DNA of 64,000 nt from Dipteris shenzhenensis (GCA_047967505.1 CM106539.1), one strand, 5' to 3'; numbered from the stretch's first letter, positions 1 to 11,807 are shown. Numbers and translations: made by a program. Notes: generated by a model from the sequence alone, not told the origin.

Positions 1-1440
1 TGGAATGAAAGCTAGCCACAATTATGAATTATCACTTTGAAACCAAAGTAAACACTGTGCTTTATCATTGTCAACATTTTTCTCTTTAAAGATGAATTTC
101 ATGCTTATTTGGAGCTTTTCATAGAGTTGTTTTTTCGTCGTGCCATGCTCATGCAAAGGAACCCCCCCTATACCTCCTCAAATGTAAGGTGTGATGTATC
201 TAGACACTCGTTCTATGACAGAAGGTGTGATGTAACCAAAGCTAGACATTATACCTTGAGCATCAATTTTTTTATATCTTTAACCTATTATTAACCATGG
301 ACAACCAAAAAAACAAAGGAAGACACATGGTGGCTTGGAGGAGAGAAGAAGAGCTCACAAAGAGGACTGCTTGGAGAGTTTTTTGCAACCAAGAGAAACG
401 TTTCACCTTTCATTTCTTGGAAAATGTTGATATTCAGGCTCGCGCCCACCTTTTCTTAAGCACTTCCTCCTCCCTCGGATCTCCTCCAACCCCCTCCTTT
501 CCCTCTACTGATTTGCTTTCCCCTCCATTGACCTCACAATCAAAGTCCTCCCTATTTCGTGAAATAGCAGTCAATGGGGTCACTTCCAATGATGTTACTT
601 ACAGTGATGCCATAGTATTGACGCATAAGTTTGTGAAATTCCCATTACTTTTGCGTTGTCCATTTACCTAGCATGATGTCTTCCTATTGTTTTTCGTTGT
701 TCCTGACTCTATTCCTATCTTTTGCACACATCATTAATGTCAGCAATTTTGAAGAATTTGTTTGATCCATTTGGTTCTAGCAAATTTGATATTCACAAGC
801 TCCAAATCCAAACGGGGAAGTCGAGAGAATGGAATACCTCTCTAAGATGGTGTAAAAATACAGATGACAAGGAGTCGAAGCATGCGGGAAAGTACACAAC
901 TCCATCTTCATATGCTTTATCCCTCTTCTTTTCCCCCTCTTAGAAGCTAGATTGCCCCTCTTTTCTCCCACTATCAGGACTACCTCCTTGCCAACTGCTT
1001 CTTCCACTTCTCCATTCATGTCTTCACTACGTGAAACCATAGAATTGATCCCATGATTATGTAAAAAATTATGCATTTTCTCATGAATAGCAAATAACGA
1101 GAAATATCCTATAATGAGAACCTAGGTTTCTAGTATCCAAGCATTGCTATATGTCAATACATGAGCCTATCGATGGGACTTTTAAAAGAACCAATCCCTT
1201 CTAAACTAGCTAAGAAAAAATACAAGTATTATGGCTAACCAAATAGAAGGATTCATTTGAATTATTGAATCAATTCACAAGCGCCTCATGAAGTACTTAG
1301 ACTTTTTAGTTATTTAGTTGATAACATTAATTTGTATACTTATGTTATTTATAATCTTGGAAGTATGGAAAAAAATTAAAAGGGGAATATATATATATTA
1401 AGCCTTGGACCATTATAAAAACATAATTAAATAATATATC
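1..1440. other. Unassigned AT-rich DNA
   Basis: No reading frame here resembles a protein family I know, and the short open frames overlap on both strands with no consistent codon pattern. The sequence is AT-rich with pyrimidine-rich patches, for example around 470-540 and 930-980. It is probably decayed repeat DNA, but I cannot assign it. Confidence 0.5.
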
Positions 1441-2248
1441 CCATCCATATCCTTCTTTAGGTATTTTTAGCTTCTATATGGGACTTCAAGTTCCCTCATA
1501 GGATTTCAAGTTTCCTCAGGGGATTTCCTCCTTTTTGTGTCACTTTTGCAAGGTAGTTAGAACTCCCTTATGGAAACAAGCCTCTTGATATAGGAAAATC
1601 CCTAAATAACATGTCCTATCCACATCATTTTTTAAGAATTTCTAGCTTCCATATGGGACTTCAAGCTCCCTCACAGGATTTCAAGTTTGCTCATGGGATT
1701 TGCTCCTTTCTGTGTCATCTCTTGCCTCTCTCTTGCAGGTATTTAGAACTCCCTTATGGAAATACACCAATAGCCCTTGATTGTTTAAATCAATATCCCA
1801 TGTGACCACTTGAAATCTTAAACATGACATTTGAATCAATATCTTGCATGAATATTTGAAGTATTGAACATAAACTTTGAAGCCCCATATATGAATAATG
1901 ATGTCTTAAACATGACATCTAAATGAATATCCCACATGAATATTTGAAGTCTTAAACATGACTTTGAATCAATAACCAGCTTGAAAATTTAAAACCTTAA
2001 ACACGACATTTGAATCAATACCCATGTGAATATTTGAAATCTTTAACTAATATCCCTTGATGGATTAAATCACTATCTTGCATGAGTGTTTGAAACCTTG
2101 TTGAACATGACATTTCAAGTGCCACATATGAGTTAAGTACTCCCATATAGGAGTGGATCAGTATCCCAAAGAGAATATGTGAAGTCCTAAACATCAATTT
2201 AAAGTCCCACATACAAAGTTTAGAAGTCTAGTTTGGGAGTGAATCAAT
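1441..2248. repeat. Degenerate short-period repeat tract
   Basis: A word close to 'atgggacttcaag' plus flanking bases occurs at about 1479 and again at about 1649, giving two direct copies roughly 170 bp apart. From 1800 to 2220 shorter variants of 'gaatcaatatc', 'atgaatatttgaag' and 'cttaaacatgac' recur every few tens of bases. The same words reappear at 2955-3080, so the tract looks like one old array interrupted by the sequence at about 2249-2954. No coding content is seen. Confidence 0.6.
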
Positions 2249-2954
2249 TGTAAGAAAATAATACCACATCTGTGCTCAACAGATAACAGTATCTCGTATG
2301 CAAGAGAGAAAACAAGATAGTATGGAGAATCAAAAATTTGATTACTGTAGAACTGATACAATAGATGGCGCTGCCTCCCAACCGTGCGCTCCTGTGAAAG
2401 AAGCTTAGATGGCATGCTGGAAAAAGTAGAAGACGGAGGCTAGATGCTAAGAAATCAAGGTTGCTGTAGCCAGTGATGAAATGGGCTTCACGGGCTTGCT
2501 CTTATATAGCCACTAGTCGTAGTCAGTTAGGCTCAATTGGGTGACGAACCTAGTCTGCCCAAAACGGTCAACTGTGGGTCGATCCCGAAATAGGCCACCG
2601 ACCATACGATAGAACCGATGCGCAAAACAGAGCAACTTACCTACAGTTTCCGTTCGGCCCAGAGCCATCCGGGATCATCTGAGGCTCCAAACGGGCCCCG
2701 CAACCTGAGGGTGGGCTGCCCCGGGAAATGCTCCATCTACCCTCAGTGCGGTCAGTCAAGGGATGCCTTCCCACACTTGCACGTAGCCTAGTTGGCAGTG
2801 TGCCAACTCTATCTGAAGCTGTCCAGCCATCAGGCCACACATGGCCCCCATCTGGTGTCCAAACCAGGACCTACCGGATAACCAAGCTAGTCAAATGCCT
2901 TCTCCTCATATGGGGGGCTTACAAGTAGAGCTAGCTGGTTCCCGCGTAGTTACA
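2249..2954. mobile_element. Candidate solo LTR (weak)
   Basis: This GC-richer block interrupts the repeat tract on either side. It begins TGTAAG and ends GTTACA, the TG...CA form with a short terminal inverted repeat typical of LTRs. A TATA-like TTATATAG lies near 2501. I could not find a clean 4-6 bp target duplication: the flanks share only an imperfect 'gagtg' word. A second LTR and internal retrotransposon sequence are absent. It could be a solo LTR or another inserted repeat. Confidence 0.3.
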
Positions 2955-3080
2955 TGAGAGTGGAGCATTGATATCTAACATCAATATCCCACATGGAATA
3001 TTTAAATTTCCAAATGGGATATTTAAAGTTATTTGGAAACTTGATGAACATGACATTTGAAGTCCCATATATGAATTTGA
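2955..3080. repeat. Continuation of degenerate repeat tract, abutting Copia
   Basis: Words such as 'catgacatttgaagtcccatatatga' variants match those at 1870-2130. The tract replaces the Copia sequence just after the conserved end of the reverse transcriptase N-terminal block at 3081, so it marks the truncation point of that element. Confidence 0.6.
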
Positions 3081-4431
3081 CCTAGTGGTTGTTCCACGTA
3101 TACCTCCTCCTTGAGATCTCCATTCAGAAAGGTGGATTTTACATCCATCTGAAACATGGGCCAACTTTCTTGTGCTACTAAAGCCAAAACACTGTGAATT
3201 GTGGTTAGTAGAATTGTGGGAGCAAAAGTATCCTGATAATCAAAGCCATGTACCTGTGCAAATCCTTTTGCCATGAGCCGAGCCTTGTACTTATCCAACG
3301 TGCCGTCGGACTTGTACTTGGTCTTGTACACCCACTTGGTGCCGATTACCTTGCATTTTGGTGGTCAATCCACAAGGTCCCAAGTGATGTTGTTCATTAT
3401 GGAGCCATACTCGAACTGCATAGCCTCCATCCACCTATCATCACCCTATGCCTCTTCAAGACACTTGGGTTCTTCAGCAGAGATCACTTTTGTCATTAAA
3501 GCGTAGTTGACCAAGTGTTCCTGCACCCTTCTTTGCTCCTCTAATCTCTTGGACTGGTGGTCTTCGGATGGTTCCTCCTTAATGGCTGGAGGTCTTCTGC
3601 CATCCAAAAGCTGCTTTACCCACTTCGGGAATGGCCGTTGCTCATGTGGTTCCACAGGCTCTTCTTCTTCTTCTTTATCTTGAATCCTCCCAAGCACCAT
3701 TGGGGGAGTTCGGTTTGCTGTTGGTGGTTGTACTGGATGGATATCGTGGTCCTGGTTGTCTGGGAAGGAAGCATCCTCCTCCAATTGATGCGGCTGTTCT
3801 GAGAAGACCACATTGCGTCTTACTATTACCTTCTTGGTAACAGGGTTATAGAGACGGTAACCCTTCGCCTCTTCATTGTAACCCAAGAAAATACACTTCC
3901 GGCTCTTCAGTTCCCATTTGGTCCTATTAGCATCAGGGACATGCACAAAATACTCACATCCAAAAACTCTGAAATGTGCAATTGAAGGTTTCTTACCAAA
4001 AAAGGCCTGCAGTGGAATCATCCCATTCATAGCCTTCATCTAGCTACGACATGTTACACGCTTCAGCCCAGAAAGTCTTTGGCAAATCTTTCCCTTTCAT
4101 CATACTCCTGCCCATTTCGCAGATGATGCGCATCTTGTGCTCTGCTAGTCCATTTTGCTGTGATGTATGTGGCGGGGGTTTCTGCCTCTTGATCCCGTGA
4201 CTTTTGCAGTAACTTTCTAATTCACTTGATGTGAACTCTCCACCTCTGTCTGATCTCAACTTCTTCACCTTCCTCCCCATTTCTTTCTCGACCATTACAT
4301 GCCATTCTTTGAACTTACTAAAAGCCTCAAATTTAGTCTTTAGGAAGTATCTCCATATCCTTCTACTGCAGTCGTCGATCAGCGTCATGAAGTAGTAGGA
4401 ACCACCCAAAGCTTCTGTCTCCATGTTTCCG
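3081..4431 (-). pseudogene. Copia pol remnant: integrase core to RT N-terminus
   Basis: This encodes the second half of a Copia polyprotein, which integrates and copies the element. The integrase core shows the three acidic positions in context: 'FMTLIDDCSRR', 'LRSDRGGEF' and 'SQQNGLAEHKM'. The C-terminal block 'FRVFGCEYFVHVP...KSRKCIFLGY' follows (4039-3446), then the RVT_2 start 'DKYKARLMAKGFAQ' and 'MDVKSTFLNGDLKEEVYVEQP' (about 3331-3081). It is broken. At 4041-4043 there is a stop, and about a dozen residues expected after 'AEACN' are missing. Other stops lie between the blocks, and the rest of RT and RNase H is gone. It cannot make a working enzyme. Confidence 0.9.
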
Positions 4432-4437
4432 CAGAGG
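4432..4437. repeat. Target-site duplication CAGAGG, left copy (element A)
   Basis: CAGAGG at 4432-4437 matches CAGAGG at 13424-13429, directly flanking the inverted repeats. The uninterrupted Copia sequence should contain one copy, reading through Asp-Leu-Cys-Gly. A 4-bp AGAG duplication with TIRs one base longer is an alternative parse. Confidence 0.85.
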
Positions 4438-4465
4438 GGAGGTAGCAAGCTAAGGGTGTCCACTT
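4438..4465 (+). repeat. Element A left terminal inverted repeat
   Basis: This is a 28-bp end starting GGAGGTAGCAAGC and ending GTGTCCACTT. It is inverted at 13396-13423 with one mismatch at the third base. Confidence 0.88.
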
Positions 4466-4532
4466 CCGGACCACTTTCGGGTGAGTGTGACACCCGCTCG
4501 AGTGAAAATACAAAGGTTTTGCTTCGGTCTCC

Positions 4533-4733
4533 TATACCTCGATCGAGGTATAAGCTCCAATGAAAATCACACACGAGCACAACCGAGCCTAGCCAATACC
4601 TCGATCGAGGTACGTAGCTTTTTCACCGGACCGAGCCTCTACCTCGATCGAGGCTTGCTGGCAAGCCAGCTATACATGCCACATCTACCTCGTTCGAGGT
4701 ATTGTGGCAATCCAGCTCAACCTCGATCGAGGT
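4533..4733. promoter_or_regulatory. Left cluster of five palindromes (TACCTCGATCGAGGTA)
   Basis: Five copies lie at 4533-4552 (TATACCTCGATCGAGGTATA, a perfect 20-bp palindrome), 4597-4612, 4642-4653, 4686-4701 (a CGTTCG variant) and 4720-4733. They sit about 70-270 bp inside the left TIR and immediately upstream of the plus-strand acidic ORF. By analogy with subterminal motifs of other DNA transposons, they are likely binding sites for an element-encoded protein. That role is inferred, and the repetition and symmetry are seen directly. Confidence 0.75.
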
Positions 4734-4739
4734 CAGGTG

Positions 4740-5295
4740 GCATGTCCAGGTCTTGACAGAGCACTACAGGGAGGAGGCACAGAGAGCATTGCTGATGCAA
4801 GAGGGTGCGGATACATCGGTGGTTGCATCATGCATTCCACGACGCTTTTCGTACGGTGATTTCATGCCAGGTGACGAGGCACGAGCGGAGGAGGCACGCC
4901 GGATTGAGTGAGAGGCAGAGCTGCAGACATCATTGCAGCAGTGGGTGGAGCAGCAGCTAGGGCGGGGCCGAGACTAGCGTCTTTCACATGTAGAGACGAT
5001 TACTCGCGCTCGATTTGAGGCATGAGTATTCGCAGATGCACGGCTATGGGAGCTGAGACGCGCGTACATAGAGGAGGCGAGGGAGGCAGAGATGGCAGCA
5101 GTGGCGCATGCAGCATGCCCTCCTCTTCATCGTGATGAGGTTGGCCCATCTCATGCAGGTGATGAGGCTGGCCCATCTGAGCCGGCATTGCCTGAGGGCA
5201 CACAGCGGACGGTTGGGCAACGAGTCATATAGGAGCCACGTCAGCGTTCCACTAGAGGATCATATGTAGAGTTATCAGATTCAGATTCAGATTGA
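4740..5295 (+). pseudogene. Degraded acidic ORF of element A, ends in Ser-Asp repeats
   Basis: One plus-strand frame runs from about 4740 to the TGA at 5293 with four internal stops. The peptide is Glu/Ala/Arg-rich and probably helical ('EHYREEAQRALLMQ', 'RRAYIEEAREAEMAAVAHAA'). A 'DEVGPSHAGDEAGPSEP' repeat follows, and it ends 'ELSDSDSD'. No family is recognised. All four stops are TGA or TAG at positions where a C-to-T change from CGA or CAG would explain them. The frame lies just downstream of the left palindrome cluster and faces the transposase gene, so it is probably the element's second protein. The true start is unclear; an upstream exon is possible. Confidence 0.55.
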
Positions 5296-6864
5296 TTGTT
5301 TAGGCTTCACACGTTTCTTGTATAGGGGTGCACTTTTGCAGCATGATGATGATGATGTACAGATTCATTTTGGTACTTTCATGATATTGTTCCCACTTTT
5401 ATGATGTATGAGCATTTTCGTACTTTCATGATGTTCTTCACACTTTGTTTATCTCAGTTTATCTTAGTTTATAGTTTGTTTAATACATAAGGTATTTAAA
5501 AAAGAATGCCATGTGAAGTAATTGTAAACATTAAACATTAATTGCAAACATTAAACATTAAACATATCAAAATTCATCTTTTTTTGGATGAAAATTTTAT
5601 TTTGTTGATAAAAGTTTTTCATTTTTTAAACAAAAATTTTATTCTATTCATGTTTGTCAATAAAGTGTGTTTCAAAATCCAAATTTTCATCAATTTTTCA
5701 AAAAGACAACTATTGTCATATTCATGCTTCCAAATCTAGCCTTCCGATCTTAATATCAAAATATGTTGAAATTCAACCATTTGATAAACTAATTTGTATA
5801 AAAAGAAAATTACTTTTTTTAGACAATGCCATAGCCCAATGTAAAATTGTTTCATCAAATGAAATTAGATATTAAAGTAACATCAATTTTACCAACTTTC
5901 AATTTATGCTATTTACAAAAAGTATTCTAGAAATGTATATTGGTACAAAACTTATCCATGACTCCGAGGGCAATGTTGTTACCTATGTGTAAATCAATTG
6001 ATAAAAAATTCTTTCAACACCAATGAACTTGAGGGAATGTGTGATCTAGAGATACTTAAACAACATGACAAAAGGAAAAAATTCGAGAAATCACCAATGT
6101 GTGGACATGCTTAGTTTGTAGGGTGTAGAAATTCTTTTATGCATTCTTTTTTCACAATTCTAGTTTTTTAATATTATTGACATGAAGCGTATATTTTGTC
6201 CCTACAATTTTTAAAAAATATAAAATTTTTGGGGATTTTTTTCAAAAATGGAGTTAGACTTGTCCTTTGCATGATTTTGCTGTTATTTATTATGACTCAG
6301 TGTTTAATTTGTCTCTTATTGTTAACAATACTTGTGCTAATTGGTGATCAAAGAAAACAAGACCTAATTATTTGTCATATTCGAACCACAATCACATGTG
6401 CCTTCCAAATCACAATCGCATATGCCTTCCAAGTTTCTAAGGACTATTTCAATTTCCTTAATATGACATTTGCCAATGCACCAATGTAATTATTATGCAT
6501 GTATAAAAGATAATGAACATAAAGAAGAGAAATCAACACAATTGGCAATTAATGCATCTATACGGGAATACAAGGAAGGTGTGGCATGCTAGCCCACCAT
6601 TTTATTTCACTATTTTCTTTTGCATTTAGTGGTTTAGGTACAAGAGAAAGGATTGGCGGTTGGTATAAGGAAAAGTGTTGGTATTTGGTTTATGTAAAAA
6701 GAAAGGGTTGTTGTGGCTATGCACCAAAAAAATATACACATATTAACAATCCCACTTCTCCCTTTTAAACTCTACTCATGTATGGGAGTACAAGGAAGGT
6801 GTGACATGTTAGGCCACAATTTAATTTTACTATTTTCTTTTGACTTTGGTGGTACGCTAACGTG
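5296..6864. other. AT-rich interior of element A
   Basis: No coding signal is supported. From 5370 to 5440 a phrase with 'gtactttcatgat' is repeated, and 5530-5570 has short 'cattaaacattaa' repeats. Two related copies of a segment near 'ggaatacaaggaaggtgtg' lie at about 6560 and 6785, some 220 bp apart. The first half could be the 3' untranslated region of the acidic ORF. Confidence 0.5.
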
Positions 6865-8575
6865 TAGTCGTGCTAGTAGGGATTGCTTCTACGTGGCGCA
6901 AACCAAATCAGTTGGAGACCAAATCTTGCATGGATGTACATCTAGGGTAGCCTAAGAGGCGTGTGAAGTTTCGTCCCCAACAGGGTTTAGGATTTAGGGT
7001 CCAGGGTTTAGGGTTTAGGGTTTAGGGTTTAGCCGTGCTAGTAGGGATTGCTTCTACGTGGCGCAAACCAAATCAGTTGGAGACCAAATCTTGCGTCGAT
7101 GTACATCTAGGGTATCCTAAGAGGCGTGTGAAGTTTCGTCCCCAACAGGGTTTAGGATTTAGGGTCCAGGGTTTAGGGTTTAGGGTTTAGGGTTTAGCCG
7201 TGCTAGTAGCGATTGCTTCTACATGGCGTAAACAAAATCAGTTGGAGACCCAATCTTGCGTGGATGTACGTCTAGGGTAGCCTAAGAGGCGTGTGAAGTT
7301 TCGTCCCCAACAGGGTTTAGGATTTAGGGTCCAGGGTTTAGGGTTTAGGGTTTAGGGTTTAGCCGTGCTAGTAGGGGTTGCTTCTACATGGCGCAAACAA
7401 AATCAGTTGGAGACCAAATCTTGCGTGAATATACGTCTAGGGTAGCCTAAGAGGCATGTGAAGTTTCGTGCCCAACAGGGTTTAGGATTTAGGGTCCAGG
7501 ATTTAGGGTTTAGGGTTTAGGGTTTAGTCGTGCTAGTAGGGATTGCTTCTACGTGGCGCAAACCAAATCAGTTGGAGACCAAATCTTGCATGGATGTACG
7601 TCTAGGGTAGCCTAAGAGGCGTGTGAAGTTTTGTGCCCAACAGGGTTTAGGATTTAGGGTCCAGGGTTTAGGGTTTAGGGTTTAGTCATGCTAGTAGAAA
7701 TTGTAAAAATGTATGCATTTGTCCTTCCACGTGGCGCATACCAAATCAGTTGGAGACCAAATCTTGCGTGGATGTACGTCTAGGGTAGCCTAAGAGGCGT
7801 GTGAAGTTTCGTGCCCAACAGGGTTTAGGATTTAGGGTTTTGGGTTTAGGGTTTAGGGTTTATTGTAAAAATGTATGCATTTGTCCTTCCACGTGGCGCA
7901 TACCAAATCAGTTGGAGACCAAATCTTGCGTGGATGTACGTCTAGGGTAGCCTAAGAGGCGTGTGAAGTTTCGTCCCCAACAGATAAGTCCACGTGCGTA
8001 TTTCATTAGTACGTGCGCCATTTTTCATACGTAGTCACGAGTGCTAGTAGGGATTGTAAAAATGTACGCAACTGTCCTTCCATGTGGCGCATACCAAATC
8101 AGTTGGGCACCAAATCTTGCGTGGATGTACGTCTATGGTAGCCTAAGAGTCGTGCGAAGTTTCATTTCCAACAGATAAGTCCACACGCGTATTTCGTTAG
8201 TACATGCGCCATAGCTCATACGTAGTCGTGCTAGTAGGGATTGTAAAAATGTACGCATTGTACCTTCCACGTGGTGCATACCAAATCAGTTGGGCACCAA
8301 ATCTTGCGTGGATGTACGTCTATGGTAACCTGAGAGCCGTGCAAAGTTTAATCTCCAACAGATAAGTCCACATGCATATTTGGTTAGTACGTGCGCCATT
8401 TCTCACACGTAGTCGTGCTAGTAGGGATTGTAAAAATGTACGCATTATACCTTCCACGTGGCGCATACCAAATAAGTTGGAGACCAAATCTTGCGTGGAT
8501 GTATGTCTAGGGTGGCCTAAGAGTCGTGCGAAGTTTCATTCCCAATAGATAAGTCCACACGCACGTTTCACGTTT
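6865..8575. repeat. 165/186-bp tandem array with embedded telomere-like TTTAGGG repeats
   Basis: About ten units are present. The first units repeat with a spacing of 165 bp (the 'tgctagtag' word at about 6871, 7036, 7201, 7366 and 7531). Later units are about 158-186 bp (7689, 8042, 8229, 8415). Every unit contains the core 'accaaatcagttgg', 'accaaatcttgcgtgga' and 'agcctaagag'. The first six or seven units also hold three or four TTTAGGG-type heptamers. In the later units these are replaced by 'gataagtccac...tacgtgcgcca'. The array lies just 3' of the transposase gene. Confidence 0.88.
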
Positions 8576-8889
8576 TTAAAATGTCCTAATGCACAAAACA
8601 AATTACAACATTACTACTAATAAACAATTTTTTGTATTACAAACACAACAAATCCCATTGAGAAGACATCGGACATCATGTTAAAAATAGAATCTAATAC
8701 AATGATGTGTATGAACGTGTATACAGCCATCATAGTGAAATACAAAATATGAGTCCATGAAAATTACAATGGTACGGTCACACAGTGAGCCTATACATAT
8801 CGAATACAAAAAAGTGTAATCAACTAGTGATACCCAATAAAAATCAATCTGATCAACTGATGATCCCAAAAAATATGATATGTAATGTG

Positions 8890-11807
8890 CTACTCCTTAG
8901 GATCAGCTCTCATGCCAATAGTTGCAAGTATGCTCTCGTGATCCGCCACTGCAAGGCGCCATCGTGGAGTGGACGTCGCCTTGCGAGTGCGAACACGACT
9001 CAAAGTAATCTTGATCCCAACAACAAGATCAGAATACATGTATGCCTCCCGATCCGCCATGTACTCCTGGAACTCAATATAGCGACCACGCCTCTGTATC
9101 TGCTGAAAATAGTGGCCACCGACGATCATGCTATGAGCATTGAAGTGCATCCCATGCCCATCCACTGTATCCTCATTCAGCACACTCTTCAGCATAGAGC
9201 ATCGCAACAAGTAATAATCCACACCCTCCTCATTGCCCTCCGAAGCAATAACCGCGAAGATATCACCAATATGCAAAATATCTGTAAGCTGGTCATAATC
9301 TCTAGAGGAACTGAATCCCGCATCCTGATCATCATGTATCTCCTCCCAAGGCTGGAAGGGAGAAAGCACTCGCCGTACCCATGGATCGGCCCATGGTATC
9401 ATGGAGCACCCTCCCCAATCATCATCAATGCATGCAGAGCAAAAACATGCAAACCGTCGAGAAAAGATCGCGGGGTGAGACTCACCTACGCTCCTGATGG
9501 AATGGAAATCAAGAGTGCCAGGCACAGAACGACAATCAAAAGGCCTCGACCGATCAAGACTCCCAATGTCCACGCACCAAAAATACCGGCTCACCACCCT
9601 ATCGTCACGCGACTGAAACGAGGACGTAGCACTAGTGGATAAGTGCTGGCTGCACCACCGCACCACATCATGTGCATCCTTGAAGCGATCGGCACTGTGA
9701 CGCAACTGGTATCGACGCAAAGCACGCTTCACGCAAGCACCTGCACCATCGTGCTCTCCCTTACCGTGCCCTGTCTCGAAGTAGCTCCATGTGATCGGAA
9801 TGCCTGTCTCACGGTGCCATCTGCAGAACCAATAAAACTGTCTAGCGGATTTGAACTGACCACCGCAACCGTCTGACCAGATCCAGCGCCGCTGCCATGT
9901 GACACCATGATCCCTCAAGAAACTATCATGCAAAGTGAAGCAATGCTGCACAAAATGGGCATCATGCGATCGATCATCACTAATGTAGAAGTGATACTCT
10001 CGCACAATGATGCGTGAGTCCATGGTGCTATCAATGCCATCCACATGAGCCTGTGCATGACGATAGCTAATGTGCACAAATATAGCAACCTGCAATATGG
10101 CATTGAAAAAAAAATATGACTATTGAAATAATTCAATATAATGAGGCGGGGAAAAAATCAATACTCAATCACACGTCACCTATTCGGAGAAATAATACTC
10201 CGATTGGTGTCGTGCAAAGGTGTAATTCTCCGCAAAGTCCACCACTGAGACAACCACCCCTATAGGAAATGTCCTCAAACATGCACGAAACTGACGATCC
10301 TCCCATTTCGCAGTGTGCGAGTGGCGTATGTAGCGGTACAGCTTCCCTCGAAAACAGTCAATGAATACAACACGTGGTGTCTCCTTCCCCACAAGCTGCA
10401 ACCTCCTCGACTGTGCACCACCATCTAATGTCAAGGTACAGTACTCATACTGCTGCCAACGAACCATCTGCACATCACAAGTATCTAGTGCAACTCGTGG
10501 CACTCTGGCAAAGTCACCACACAAAGTACACGTGCCTTCCACACAATCAAGGGAGTGGAATAAAGCATCACCATCTCATGTACACAATATGGAATGAATG
10601 AAGTCGCGAGGGCTAGTAGGAACCACTCCCCTATGACCATCAAGGGAACGGAATACGTCATACATCAATCCAAAATCCACATGCTAGCGACAATAGCATG
10701 TGTCACGCTCCTGAGAGCATCGCACAAACCATGGCCTGCATCGCTCAAATGACCTCTGCCCAATCTTGAACTCCGGGTGCGCCTCTACAAACTGAGTGTA
10801 CAACTCAGTCTGGGTACACTCCAAAAAACATGCACCATGCTCACAATGTACACACCGCATGACACCCTCTTCCGCAATGCCTTCTTGAACACCGGGGATG
10901 CTCTGCAATGCTCCTCCCAAAACTGTTGTATGAAGGACCTAGTGGAATCATCCAACAATCGATCGCTGCGATGTGCACGACCACTCGAAGCCCAAAGAGC
11001 ATCAGTCTCACTATCCTCTAGACTCTGCCTCCTAATGATGCCTGCTCGCAATGTGCGCGGTGCAATCTGAAGAAGACGTGAAGCGGTACGCACATGGCCT
11101 ATCATATGAGGTCTACTAATGGCAGCCACAATAGCACGACGTGCTGCCAAGGCATCACTGGAGTTCCTATGCTTAATAGAAGCATAGGAACGTCGAACAC
11201 TGCTAAGGACCTCGCTAGATACAACCCTATCTCTACGTGCACCAAGACCAGCAAGCCTCCTACACTCTACCAAGTCAGGGTGATCAATCAGGGATGTAAG
11301 AAGAGAAGACTGCGAAGCTGGCGTGAGGTCACAAAAAAAAGACTGCACAATCTTGCTAGTACGACGACGGATAGTGGACTTCGGCAAGTCACGTCATGAA
11401 GCAACACTGCTGCTGCAAGGTGGGGCAATGGGATCAATGGGAGATGGTAGGGTGGACGGGGGAAGGGAGGCGCCAAGCGGAGCGGGGGGAGGGGGAGGGG
11501 GAGGGGGAGGGGGGAGGGTGGAGGGGGAAGAGGTAGAGGTGGAGGCCAAAATGTAGGTGGCTAGGGGAAGGGCGGAGGCTAGAGGTAGGGGAGCGGATGA
11601 GCATGGGGGGACAATGGAGGTGGGGGTGGGGGTGGAGGTGGGATGTAGAGGTAGAGCTGGAGGTGGATCAGTGGTGGCAGTGCGAGCTCGAGCTCTAGAG
11701 GCTCTCTTGCGCTCACGAGCCTTTCGCTTGCGCTCCTCGTCAATGAGATTTGGGGGGGGGTTCCTACATCTTTCACGTCTACTAGCTCTACGGCTTTGAG
11801 AACCCAT
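8890..11807 (-). pseudogene. Element A DDE-like transposase, lightly decayed
   Basis: This is a likely transposase that would cut and rejoin the element ends in the nucleus. From the start at 11807 the order is a basic N-terminus ('DEERKRKARERKRASRARAR'), a Pro-rich region with 10 consecutive Pro, and a helical region (11387-10860). A Cys/His-rich stretch ('CVHCEHGACFLEC', 'CTLCGDFA') precedes the catalytic part: 'VVDFAENY' (Asp at 10239-10237), 'WSDGCGGQFKS' (Asp at 9873-9871) and 'HGKGEHDGAG' (Glu at 9756-9754). A 90-bp GT-AG intron (10179-10090) splits it. Breaks are TGA after 'SVAS' near 11390, a frame change near 10860, TAG at 10683-10681, TGA at 10578-10576 and TAG at 10182-10180. I recognise the DFxENY / SDG..QFK / HGKG..DG pattern from uncharacterised transposase-like proteins of animals and plants, but I cannot name the superfamily. 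Confidence 0.72.
10090..10179 (-). other. Inferred intron of element A transposase
   Basis: The donor is TAG|GTGACG and the acceptor is ATTGCAG|GTTGCT on the minus strand. Joining the exons puts '...SEYYFSE' next to 'VAIFVHISYRHAQ'. The plus-strand copy in element B has a matching intron at 27027-27124, which supports the model. The last exonic codon is a TAG stop in both copies. Confidence 0.7.

Noticed and set aside
6865-8575. True telomere or chromosome end
   Set aside because: TTTAGGG runs are short, interrupted and embedded in 165-bp units, with transposon sequence on both sides. They are interstitial.
8785-9642. A 285-codon plus-strand open frame
   Set aside because: It is the antisense of the element A transposase, whose minus-strand frame carries recognisable catalytic blocks conserved in element B. 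The plus frame has no family resemblance.
11460-11620. Separate plus-strand Gly-rich protein
   Set aside because: It is the complement of the Pro-rich region of the transposase gene on the minus strand, which element B also preserves.
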